A stretch of DNA of 64,000 nt from Anaerolineaceae bacterium. Its GTDB lineage: Bacteria; Chloroflexota; Anaerolineae; Aggregatilineales; Phototrophicaceae. How positions within the stretch are numbered: the first letter of the stretch is position 1; every line of letters starts with the position of its first letter. A program made the translations under genes and the position numbers. The notes under the pieces are model-generated. The model ran no database searches, was not told where the DNA came from, and was given only the letters and a program-made list of their open reading frames with translations. The stretch is taken from positions 124,001 to 188,000 of the forward strand of contig REDR01000131.1 of the NCBI GenBank assembly GCA_007693385.1, written 5' to 3'. Positions 44,836 through 52,923 of this stretch are shown here, piece after piece.

Positions 44836-46320
44836 TCAGTCTGAAGGTTGCGGGATGCTGGACATCACCTCACCGAAAATCATCTCGCGTTCGCCGCGCC
44901 GGTCAACCTCATACACGCGGATCGCGCCTTCCGGCTGTACCAGCATCCACACCGCGCCGCCGACGACGCACCCCTCCGCGCCGCTTTCGCACTCGGCGGC
45001 GGGTAAATCCAGCGCGTAGCGGCCATCCGTCGGGCGGATGATGCGCGTCTCGCCACTCTGATGCACCAGATACGCTTTATCGCCCGTCGCGCTGATGCTC
45101 AGCGTGGCCGCTTGCTCGGTGCGTGCCCACGCGATGACCGTCTGCCGTCCGTTGTGGTGGCGGGCGCGGACGACGTTGGCGCGTTCGTTGCGGCTGATCT
45201 CCGCGTCGGCCACATCATGCAAATGCGCGATGACCGTCTGCCACGCGACAAACGCCGGGCGCGTCTCGCGGGTGGCGGGGTTCAAGATGCCGAACGATTC
45301 CGCGCCTTCCGGCAAGAGCTGGTCGTATAGCTTATAAACCGCGATGCGCTCCACACCGGCGGCCAGCGCTTGCGCGGCGGCCTGCACCACATACGCGGCT
45401 TGCTGTGCCAGCGTGATCTGGAATTGCGGGCGTTCCACCAGCCAATCGGGATCACGGTTGGGGCTGGCGTTGGTCTCCACGATCCAGATTTGCTTATCTT
45501 CAAAGCCGTGTTGATCCAGCAAGCGACGGTACACGCTCACGATGTCGTAGACGCTATCCGTGCGGAAATAGATATGCAGGCTCAGCGCGTCGAAGTAACC
45601 GTCATATTCGGCGGCGTCGGGGTCGGCGGCGATGCGTTCCAGCAGGCGATCCGTGTACAGGCGCTCGCCACTGTTGACATCATGCCAGTACGTTGTGCCG
45701 GCCAGGTGGATGCGGGCGGCGGGGTTGCCTTCGCGGGCGGCAATCGTCCCCACCTTGACCATCATGAAATAGTCCTCTAGCGTGCCGTCGAATTCAAAGC
45801 CGTATGTGCCGAACTGAATATCCGGCTCGTTGAGGATGATGAAGCGCGTCACGCCACGCGGCGCATAATAGGCCGCCGTTTGCCGCATGAAATTCGCCCA
45901 CAGGTTATCGGGATCATCAACCGGCAGGTACAGGCCACGCGGCACGCCCGCCCCGACGATGCCATCCGTCGCCCATTCCGGCACATTCTTGACCACCGCC
46001 ACGATCTCGCGCCCGCAGGCGGCGGCATTCGTCAGCCATTCATCCGGGATGTTGAGGAAGCCGACGAACTCATCCGGGCCGGTGGGTTGGTGCGCCGCCC
46101 AATCGAATATCAGGCGCTCCCAACCGACGCCCAGATCGCATGTCATCTCCGGAAACCACATGCCTTCCACCACGCCGAAGCGATTCGCCGCCGGTGATGG
46201 CTGTTGGCCGTCGTCGTCTTCCGCCGCCGTGCTGATCGTCACCGCGATCAACCAGCACAGCAGGAGCAAAAAGAGGCGAATATGTCCGCCATTTCGGGCT
46301 GTTCGTGTCATGTTAATCAT
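44836..46320 (-). CDS. Secreted glycoside hydrolase-like protein, coupled to recJ
   Basis: 494-residue exported protein with a signal peptide (about 1-33, LFLLLLCWLIAVTIST) and a TIM-barrel hydrolase-like domain (about 48-370). The likely acid/base is Glu165 in IILNEPDIQFGTYG and the nucleophile Glu282 in IWIVETNASPN. A C-terminal beta domain (about 385-490) follows, as in many clan A glycosidases. It resembles the protein at 42132 in layout, but the sequences differ enough that I cannot say they are close paralogues. Its ATG lies within the recJ reading frame, 8 bases before that gene ends, so a secreted protein is coupled to a DNA repair gene. Confidence 0.78.
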   Translation of the reverse strand: MINMTRTARNGGHIRLFLLLLCWLIAVTISTAAEDDDGQQPSPAANRFGVVEGMWFPEMTCDLGVGWERLIFDWAAHQPTGPDEFVGFLNIPDEWLTNAAACGREIVAVVKNVPEWATDGIVGAGVPRGLYLPVDDPDNLWANFMRQTAAYYAPRGVTRFIILNEPDIQFGTYGFEFDGTLEDYFMMVKVGTIAAREGNPAARIHLAGTTYWHDVNSGERLYTDRLLERIAADPDAAEYDGYFDALSLHIYFRTDSVYDIVSVYRRLLDQHGFEDKQIWIVETNASPNRDPDWLVERPQFQITLAQQAAYVVQAAAQALAAGVERIAVYKLYDQLLPEGAESFGILNPATRETRPAFVAWQTVIAHLHDVADAEISRNERANVVRARHHNGRQTVIAWARTEQAATLSISATGDKAYLVHQSGETRIIRPTDGRYALDLPAAECESGAEGCVVGGAVWMLVQPEGAIRVYEVDRRGEREMIFGEVMSSIPQPSD

Positions 46321-48049
46321 GTGTTTCGGCTCGTCTGATGTCCTGTAAATTCGCTTGTAAACTGCGCCGTCCGTTCCATTCGTTGACCTCCAATTGAAAC
46401 GCGATGTCTACGCGCTCCGGCATGTGGCCGACCCACTCGCCCAGCCGGAAGCCGATGGCGTCCAATGGCGGTTGAGCGGCGCGGGAAATCTTCATCTTGA
46501 GGTGATCGCCCGTCTGTCCGACAGCGCGGTAATCGGCGACGTGGACATTCCGACACAAGAAAGTCGGTTGCGGGTTGCCGTGCCCGCACGGTTCGAGCAA
46601 AGCCAGTTCGGAGACAAGACGCTCGCTTAACTCGTTCAGACTCAATTCGGCGTCAATCGCCAGCGTCGGCACCAGCGTTTGACCGCTCAGCGCGTCCTGT
46701 GCCATCGCGGTGAGTCGTTCGCGCAGGGCGGGTACATTCTGGTTTTGCACGGTGAATCCGGCGGCCAGCGCGTGCCCGCCATGCCGCACCAGCAGATCAG
46801 CGCATTGATCGAGTGCGCCGGTGATGTCGAATTGCGGGATACTGCGGCAACTGGCGCGGCTCTCGGTTTCGCCCTGTTCCATGATGACCGCCGGACGGAA
46901 ATAGGTTTCGGTCAGTCGTCCGGCCACCAGCCCGACGATGCCCGCCTCAAGGTGCGGATCACCGGCGAAGATCAGCGCGGGCGTATCGCCATTATCGCCC
47001 AACTGCGCGGCGATGGTCTGCTGGGCATCGCGGGTCATGGACTGGCGGCGCGTGTTGAGTTCCTGCAACTGCTCGGCCAGAAGTGCCGCCCGCCCCGCGT
47101 CGGATGTGGTCAGCAGGTCATAGGCGAGCATCGCATCGCCCAGCCGTCCGGCGGCATTGATGCGCGGACCGATGACGAAGCCTATCGTCGTCGCCGTGAC
47201 CGTGCCCATTTGCACACCGGCCAATTCCAACATCGCCCGAATGCCGGGACGCTCGGCGCGGTTCAACACTTCCAGACCGCGCCGCACCAGCACGCGATTT
47301 TCCAGCCGATCAAGCGGCATTAAATCGGCCACCGTGCCAATCGCTACCAGATCAAAAAGCGATTCCAGTGGTATGATGTAGTTGCTACCGTCGGCGCGTT
47401 TTTGATCTGCGAAGAAGCGGTCACGTCCGGCGGCCATGATGAGCGCCTGCACCAGCTTGAACGCCATACCGACACCGGCCAGCATGTCCTCCGCGTAGCC
47501 GTCGATTTTGGGATTGAGTACGGCGTAGGCGGCTGGAATCTCCGCGCCGAGTGAGTGGTGGTCGGTCACGATGATGTCCAGCCCGATGTCGCGCCCGTGT
47601 TCCACTTCGCTGATCGAGCGGATGCCGCAATCGACGGTGACGACCAGCGACGCGCCATCGGCTCTGATCTTGTCCAGCGCTTCGTCGTTCAGGCCGTAGC
47701 CCTCATCGACGCGGTGCGGGATGTAGGGCGCGACATCGGCGTTCAATGCCTGTAACGCCTGCACCATCAGCGCGGTGGAGGTCACGCCGTCAGCGTCGAA
47801 GTCGCCATAAATCACGATCTTCTCGCGCTCGCGGATGGCGTGCAGGATGCGCTCCACCGCCTTCTGCATGTCGGGCATGGTGAACGGGTCGTGCGTGGTG
47901 CGCTTGTCGTATAGAAACGTTCGCGCTTTGGCTGGATCGTCAAAGCCGCGATTAACCATCACCTGCGCGACTGCCGGTGACATCTTATCGAAGCGGCGGA
48001 GCAGTGACTCCGGCGCCCGGGTTGCGATGTGCCATTTTTTACTTTGCAT
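46313..48049 (-). CDS. recJ: Single-stranded-DNA-specific exonuclease RecJ
   Basis: 578-residue 5'-3' exonuclease of the DHH superfamily, used in recombinational repair. The metal-binding motifs are in order: IVIYGDFDADGVTSTALMVQ, VTVDCGIRSISEV, VTDHHSLGAEIPAA, then the DHHA1 region with RHGGHALAAGFTVQ. The C-terminal OB-like segment ends in LQANLQDIRRAETHD. Length is normal for bacterial RecJ. No obvious Shine-Dalgarno precedes ATG 48049. The stop overlaps the start of the glycosidase-like gene by 8 bases. Confidence 0.95.
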   Translation of the reverse strand: MQSKKWHIATRAPESLLRRFDKMSPAVAQVMVNRGFDDPAKARTFLYDKRTTHDPFTMPDMQKAVERILHAIREREKIVIYGDFDADGVTSTALMVQALQALNADVAPYIPHRVDEGYGLNDEALDKIRADGASLVVTVDCGIRSISEVEHGRDIGLDIIVTDHHSLGAEIPAAYAVLNPKIDGYAEDMLAGVGMAFKLVQALIMAAGRDRFFADQKRADGSNYIIPLESLFDLVAIGTVADLMPLDRLENRVLVRRGLEVLNRAERPGIRAMLELAGVQMGTVTATTIGFVIGPRINAAGRLGDAMLAYDLLTTSDAGRAALLAEQLQELNTRRQSMTRDAQQTIAAQLGDNGDTPALIFAGDPHLEAGIVGLVAGRLTETYFRPAVIMEQGETESRASCRSIPQFDITGALDQCADLLVRHGGHALAAGFTVQNQNVPALRERLTAMAQDALSGQTLVPTLAIDAELSLNELSERLVSELALLEPCGHGNPQPTFLCRNVHVADYRAVGQTGDHLKMKISRAAQPPLDAIGFRLGEWVGHMPERVDIAFQLEVNEWNGRRSLQANLQDIRRAETHD

Positions 48050-48138
48050 ATCGAATCAACATAACCGAGAATTGACCATGATAAACGCCGATACTAACAT
48101 GGGCATACCGACGACACAAGCGACAAGGGGGCGATTGA

Positions 48139-48813
48139 ATGACTCAGCACGCGCAGATACCGTTGTGGGATGATAAAACGTCGATGGAGAAGATCGAGAA
48201 ATTGCGGCAGATGGTTCTCGACCTGTACGCTTATACACTGGGCGCGGCTAATCAGCATCTGCTGGCCTTGCTGGACGCCGCCGAGCCAGCCAACTCTACG
48301 GAGGCACAGAGCATCGCCCGAATGCGCGATCTCATCAGCCAGCACCCGAACATCCTGTCGCAGAATTGCGAAATCGGCCATGTGACCGCTAGCGGCCTGC
48401 CGGTAGATGTCACTAGCGGGCGTGTCCTGCTGATCCTGCATAAGAAGTTGCGCGTGTGGGTGCCAACCGGCGGCCACACCGAAAATGAACTCGATCCGGC
48501 ACAGACCGCGCTCCGCGAATCGCGTGAGGAGAGCAACTTGCCCGACCTACAATTCTATCCGCGTCCGCATCCCGTCGATTTTGACGTGCATCTCATCCCG
48601 CAAATGCTTGACCGTCCGGAGCATCTGCATCTCGATTTCCGTTATGTGCTATCCACGCGCCAACCGGACAGCGCCCGCGTCTCGCCGGATGAAGCGCTCG
48701 ACATGCGCTGGATGCCGTTTGAAGCGGTGTATGCGGCCGATGACGTGATGCCGGATGTCAAACGGCTGACGCGCAAAGCACAGGCCATCTACGAGCGCGA
48801 AGGAGAACTGTAA
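48139..48813 (+). CDS. Nudix hydrolase
   Basis: 224-residue cytoplasmic pyrophosphohydrolase. The full Nudix box is present as GGHTENELDPAQTALRESRE followed by ESNL, matching G-x5-E-x7-REx-EE. An unusual N-terminal helical region of about 90 residues, with KIEKLRQMVLDLYAYTLGAA, precedes the Nudix fold. Substrates in this family are nucleoside diphosphates linked to other groups; none can be chosen here. AGGGGGCG precedes the ATG. fmt starts 5 bases after the stop, so the two are co-transcribed. Confidence 0.9.
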   Translation: MTQHAQIPLWDDKTSMEKIEKLRQMVLDLYAYTLGAANQHLLALLDAAEPANSTEAQSIARMRDLISQHPNILSQNCEIGHVTASGLPVDVTSGRVLLILHKKLRVWVPTGGHTENELDPAQTALRESREESNLPDLQFYPRPHPVDFDVHLIPQMLDRPEHLHLDFRYVLSTRQPDSARVSPDEALDMRWMPFEAVYAADDVMPDVKRLTRKAQAIYEREGEL

Positions 48814-48817
48814 GCCA

Positions 48818-49738
48818 ATGGCGAAAGTCTTATTCATGGGTACGCCAGATTTCGCCGTGCCCGCCCTGCAAGCCTTGATCGAAGCGCACGAAGTCGTCGC
48901 CGTCGTCACCCAGCCGGATCGCCCCGCCGGACGCGGCCGCCGCTTGCGTGTCTCGCCGGTGAAGCATGTCGCCATCGCGCATGATATTCCGGTATTCCAG
49001 CCGGAGCGCCTGCGCCGTCCCGACGCGCTGGAGACGCTGGCCGGATGGCCTGCCGATGTGTTCGTGGTGGCCGCCTTCGGCCAGATTTTGCCACAGGCCG
49101 CGCTGGATATGCCCGCGCACGGCTCAATTAACGTTCATGCGTCCATCCTCCCGCGCTGGCGTGGTGCCGCGCCGATCCATGCCGCCATCCGCGCCGGAGA
49201 CGCCGAGACAGGCGTCACGATCATGCAGATGGACGCCGGACTGGATACCGGGCCGATGCTGTCCGTCCGCCGCACGCCGATCACGCCGGATGACACCGCA
49301 CAAAACCTGCATGATCGGCTGGCGGAGTTGGGCGCGGCGTTGCTGGCGGAGACGTTGCCGCCGTATCTGGCGGGCGAGATCGTCCCGCAACCACAACCGG
49401 AGGCGGGCGTCACCTACGCGCCGCAGATCACCAAAGCGGAAGGCCGCATCGACTGGGCGCAACCGGCGGACGCTATCACGCGGCAGGTGCGGGCGTTTAC
49501 CCCGTGGCCGGGCACGTTCACCGATTGGGATGGGCGCTTGCTCAAAGTGCATCGCGGCACTGCCAGCGCGGGGAGCGCCCCAGCCGGACAGGTGGTGATG
49601 GTCGATGGTCGGCTGGCAATTGGCACCGGTGACGGGCTTTTCTTCCCCGAAGCAGTCCAGCTAGAGGGCAAGCAGGCCGTCTCCATTGATGATTTTGTGC
49701 GCGGCTATCCGCATGTCGTCGGCGTAACGTTGGGTTAA
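48818..49738 (+). CDS. fmt: Methionyl-tRNA formyltransferase
   Basis: 306-residue enzyme that formylates initiator Met-tRNA using 10-formyl-tetrahydrofolate. The catalytic domain has LFMGTPDFAVPALQALI, TQPDRPAGRGRRLRVSPVK, the SLLP-type motif ASILPRWRGAAPIHAAI with the catalytic Asn/His just before it (INVHA), and MDAGLDTGPML with the catalytic Asp. The C-terminal domain begins near TYAPQITKAEGRIDW and contains AFTPWPGTFTDWDGR. Its length is typical. GAAGGAGA precedes the ATG. def (peptide deformylase) is not adjacent. Confidence 0.96.
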   Translation: MAKVLFMGTPDFAVPALQALIEAHEVVAVVTQPDRPAGRGRRLRVSPVKHVAIAHDIPVFQPERLRRPDALETLAGWPADVFVVAAFGQILPQAALDMPAHGSINVHASILPRWRGAAPIHAAIRAGDAETGVTIMQMDAGLDTGPMLSVRRTPITPDDTAQNLHDRLAELGAALLAETLPPYLAGEIVPQPQPEAGVTYAPQITKAEGRIDWAQPADAITRQVRAFTPWPGTFTDWDGRLLKVHRGTASAGSAPAGQVVMVDGRLAIGTGDGLFFPEAVQLEGKQAVSIDDFVRGYPHVVGVTLG

Positions 49739-49754
49739 CGCGCCCGGATGCCTC

Positions 49755-49782
49755 TCCACAAAGCGCTGAGGCATTGTACAAT
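49755..49782 (+). promoter_or_regulatory. Promoter for the UPF0104 gene and the cluster after it
   Basis: TCCACA (49755-49760), 16-base spacer, TACAAT (49777-49782); a second -10-like TATAAT lies at 49793-49798. Both predict transcripts that start after the GTG at 49788, supporting the downstream translation start. Confidence 0.45.
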
Positions 49783-49829
49783 CTTCCGTGTATATAATTC
49801 GTTGGTTAAACGATGGTGAGTTAATCCCT

Positions 49830-50879
49830 TTGTCAAAACGTTGGCGTATCGGTTTGTTGGGTCTGCTGGTCAGCGCGGCGGCGGTCTATTTCATCGCGTC
49901 GCAGACGGATTTCACGTTACTGCGTGACGCGCTGGATCAAGCACGCTGGATATATGTTGTGCCCTGCGTGGTACTATTGCTCGTCGGTCTGGTCGCACGG
50001 GCGATTCGCTGGCGCTTGTTGCTCAGTGGCGACTTGCCATTGGCGCGTGCTTTCCATATCATGAACGTGGCCTATCTGGTCAATGGCGTGTTGCCGTTGC
50101 GCATCGGCGAAGTAGCGCGGGTGTATCTGGCGACGCGGGCACAGCCGCCGGTGCCGGTTCTCAAGACGACCGGCACGATCATCGTCGAGCGCCTGCTGGA
50201 TTTGCTGGCGGTGGTGATGATGATCGCGCTGGGGCTGGCCTTCGCCGATGTGCCGCCGGTTCTGCGTAGCGCTGGCCTGCTGATCGGCGGCGCGGGGTTC
50301 TTCGGCTTCGGCCTGCTGATCGTGCTGTCGCGGTGGCGCTCGCTCGCCCATCGCCTGCTGGATTTCGCGGGCACTCGCTTGCCGTTCCTGACGCGCTGGG
50401 ATGTCGCCGCATGGCTCGATCAATTTCTGGACGGCCTGCGCCCGTTGGCGCGGTGGCGGACGCTGTGGCCGGCGCTGTTCTGGACGCTGGTCAGTTGGGC
50501 GCTTTCGGTAGCGGCTGGCTACGTGCTGATGTATACATTTTTCCCGACGGCCAGCTTGACCGTGACCGGACTTTACATCGCGGCGGCGGCGCTGGCGATT
50601 GCTGTTCCGGCGACGGTGGGCAGTCTGGGCGTGTATGAAGCCTCTATATTGATCGTGTTGCAATCCACCGGATACGGCGACCCTTACGCGGTGGCGGTGG
50701 CCTTCGCGGTGACGGTGCATTTCGTCAACGTCGCCGTCCACGCGGTCACCGGCTTCATCGGCTTCATAGCGGAAGGCATCACGCTTGAGCAATTATCGGA
50801 TGGCGTGCGCGACATATCGGGCGACGGTGAACCGCCGCCTGTCGCCCGCATTGAGACATCAACAGAAACGAGTAACTGA
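49830..50879 (+). CDS. UPF0104/LPG-synthase-TM family membrane protein
   Basis: About 349 residues with eight or so membrane spans, of the lysylphosphatidylglycerol synthase transmembrane (UPF0104) family. Members are thought to flip or process lipid-linked sugars and phospholipids, and they often sit in glycan clusters. Family segments: SQTDFTLLRDALDQARWIYV, RAFHIMNVAYLVNGVLPLRI, GEVARVYLATR, TTGTIIVERLLDLLAVVMM and VPATVGSLGVYEASILIVLQ. I start at TTG 49830, with GGTGAG 9 bases upstream. A GTG at 49788 would add 14 residues but lies in the promoter. It is the first gene of the 49.8-64 kb cluster; the next gene starts directly at its stop. Confidence 0.83.
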   Translation: MSKRWRIGLLGLLVSAAAVYFIASQTDFTLLRDALDQARWIYVVPCVVLLLVGLVARAIRWRLLLSGDLPLARAFHIMNVAYLVNGVLPLRIGEVARVYLATRAQPPVPVLKTTGTIIVERLLDLLAVVMMIALGLAFADVPPVLRSAGLLIGGAGFFGFGLLIVLSRWRSLAHRLLDFAGTRLPFLTRWDVAAWLDQFLDGLRPLARWRTLWPALFWTLVSWALSVAAGYVLMYTFFPTASLTVTGLYIAAAALAIAVPATVGSLGVYEASILIVLQSTGYGDPYAVAVAFAVTVHFVNVAVHAVTGFIGFIAEGITLEQLSDGVRDISGDGEPPPVARIETSTETSN

Positions 50880-52058
50880 ATGATGCACGATCAAAACAAT
50901 CAGCCGGATTCGCTCAAAATCTTGATTTGCATACTGTATTATCTGCCGCACCGCACCGGCATGCAGTTATACATTCAGCGCATCGCCGAAGCACTGGTCG
51001 AGCGCGGGCATCAGGTCACGGTGTTGGCCGCTAAACATCGCCCCGAACTCGCCGAGCGCGAGACGATCAACGGCGTGGACGTGGTGCGCGTGTGGGCACC
51101 GCCATTCCCGATCAGTCGCGGGATGATTATGCCGCTTTATCCGTATGTGGCGTATCAACTGATTCAGTCGCACGATGTCGTCAGCATCCATTCACCGATG
51201 CCGGAGGCGGCGCTGGTGCATTATCTGGCGCGGCTGGCCGGAAAGGTGGTCATCCCGACGCATCACGGCGATTTGCTCCTGCCGGATGGCTTGCTCAACC
51301 GCGTGATACAGGGCGGCATGTTCTGGATGTACAAGACGATGGCGAAGGCCGCGCCGCGCATCGTCGCCTATACCGAAGATTACGCCGATAATTCGTACTA
51401 CCTGCAACCGTTCCGCGATAAAGTTCAGGTCATCCACCCGCCGATCACCATGCCCGCGCCTGATCTTGAAAACGCGCAGAAGCTCCGCGCCGAATGGTCG
51501 CACGATGGCGGGCCGGTCATCGGCTATGCCGGACGCTTCGTGCAGGAAAAGCGCCCCGATCTGCTGATTAAATCGCTCGATGTCATCAACCGCACGTATC
51601 CATCGGCGCGGATCGTGTTCGCCGGACAGTACGACATCCCGTATGAGAACACATGGGAGCTTTACCGCCCCGTCGTCTCAGCGTATAGCGATCAACTGAT
51701 CTTTCTCGGCTTGATTGACGATATGCAGTTCATGGCCGACTTCTTCGCGGCGTGCGATGTGCTGGCGCTGACCAGCGATAGCGAATGTTTCGCGCTGGTG
51801 CAGGTGGAAGCCATGTTGTGCGGCACGCCGGTTGTGATGACCGATACCCCGGGCGGGCGTGTGCCGGTGCAGAAAACCGGCATGGGCGCTCTGGCGCGTC
51901 CGGGCGATTATCTGCACATGGGACAGACGATCGTCGATGTGCTGGATGATCCGGCGGCCTATGCGCGGGATGTCGAAGCGGTTCGCGCTGTATTCTCTTT
52001 CGAGCGCACCGTCGATCAATACGAATCGCTATTTCGGGAGTATGCGCGGCGTGGTTGA
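50880..52058 (+). CDS. GT4-family glycosyltransferase
   Basis: 392-residue cytoplasmic glycosyltransferase with two Rossmann-like halves, working at the membrane to add a sugar from a nucleotide donor. The N-terminal half has YLPHRTGMQLYIQRIAEALV and VSIHSPMPEAALVHYLARL; the C-terminal half has VIGYAGRFVQEKRPDLLIKS and ECFALVQVEAMLCGTPVVMT. The latter carries the E-x7-E motif of GT-B retaining enzymes. Its ATG overlaps the stop of the preceding membrane protein, and its stop overlaps the methyltransferase, so three genes are coupled. Sugar and acceptor unknown. Confidence 0.93.
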   Translation: MMHDQNNQPDSLKILICILYYLPHRTGMQLYIQRIAEALVERGHQVTVLAAKHRPELAERETINGVDVVRVWAPPFPISRGMIMPLYPYVAYQLIQSHDVVSIHSPMPEAALVHYLARLAGKVVIPTHHGDLLLPDGLLNRVIQGGMFWMYKTMAKAAPRIVAYTEDYADNSYYLQPFRDKVQVIHPPITMPAPDLENAQKLRAEWSHDGGPVIGYAGRFVQEKRPDLLIKSLDVINRTYPSARIVFAGQYDIPYENTWELYRPVVSAYSDQLIFLGLIDDMQFMADFFAACDVLALTSDSECFALVQVEAMLCGTPVVMTDTPGGRVPVQKTGMGALARPGDYLHMGQTIVDVLDDPAAYARDVEAVRAVFSFERTVDQYESLFREYARRG

Positions 52059-52923
52059 TGGCGAAGTGCTGGATCACATGACGCGCAATGAGGCGGACAT
52101 GGCCTTTAAGCGCCGCGTGCGGACGATCTTCGAATGGATTGACCCGCAAGACGACGACTTCATTCTGGATATTCCGTGCGGACGCGGCTTTTATCTGAAT
52201 ATGTTGCGCTATGTCAGCCAATGCCGTCTGGTCGGCGCTGATCTGGACTCGGATGTTATCCGCAAGGCGCAGGCCAACGTCGGCCATCTGCCGGACTTGC
52301 AACTGCATCATGCCAGCGTTTACGACTTGCCGTATCCTGACGGGACGTTTGACGCGGTGATCCTGTCCGAAGTGCTGGAACATCTGGAAGATGATGTCGC
52401 CGCGCTCAAGCAAGTCTGGCGCGTGTTGAAGCCGGGCGGCGTGGTGGCGATCACCGTGCCGAATGCGAACTATCCGTTCCTGTGGGACCCGATCAACTGG
52501 ACGCTAGAACACGGCTTCAACCGTAGAATCCGCAACGGCTTACTGGCTGGCATCTGGGCGAACCATGTGCGGCTGTATCAACGTGACGCGCTGTATATGG
52601 CGGTGTTAGATGCCGGTTTCATCGTGGAGGAAGAACGCGCCTTCACGCATTGGAGTTTCCCATTCATTCACAATCTGGTGTACGGCGTCGGCAAGACGCT
52701 ATTAGAGGCGGGCGCATTGCCGGATTCGATGCACAAAGCCGCAGACCGCATCCAGTTTGACGCGCCGGACGACACCAGCCGGTTCAACCCGATACGCGCC
52801 GGTCTGCGCGTTTTCAACTGGGTGGATCAATTCAACCGCATGGATGAACCGCCCGGACGCTCAACTGTCAATCTGTGTATCAAAGGACGAAAACCACATG
52901 GGACTGACTCCGCCGCCGGATGA
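52051..52923 (+). CDS. Class I SAM-dependent methyltransferase
   Basis: About 290 residues. Motif I is ILDIPCGRGFYLNML, followed by LVGADLDSDVIRKAQANVG and the typical VILSEVLEHLEDDVAALKQV and LKPGGVVAITVPNANYPFLW. This is the ubiE-like/glycan-associated group. The start is uncertain: GTG 52051 lies 10 bases after GGGAG, while ATG 52042 is too close to it. Either way the gene begins inside the end of the glycosyltransferase gene. The partners suggest it methylates a sugar, a lipid carrier or a polyprenol-type intermediate in the same pathway. That is inferred from context only. Confidence 0.86.
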   Translation: MVDGEVLDHMTRNEADMAFKRRVRTIFEWIDPQDDDFILDIPCGRGFYLNMLRYVSQCRLVGADLDSDVIRKAQANVGHLPDLQLHHASVYDLPYPDGTFDAVILSEVLEHLEDDVAALKQVWRVLKPGGVVAITVPNANYPFLWDPINWTLEHGFNRRIRNGLLAGIWANHVRLYQRDALYMAVLDAGFIVEEERAFTHWSFPFIHNLVYGVGKTLLEAGALPDSMHKAADRIQFDAPDDTSRFNPIRAGLRVFNWVDQFNRMDEPPGRSTVNLCIKGRKPHGTDSAAG

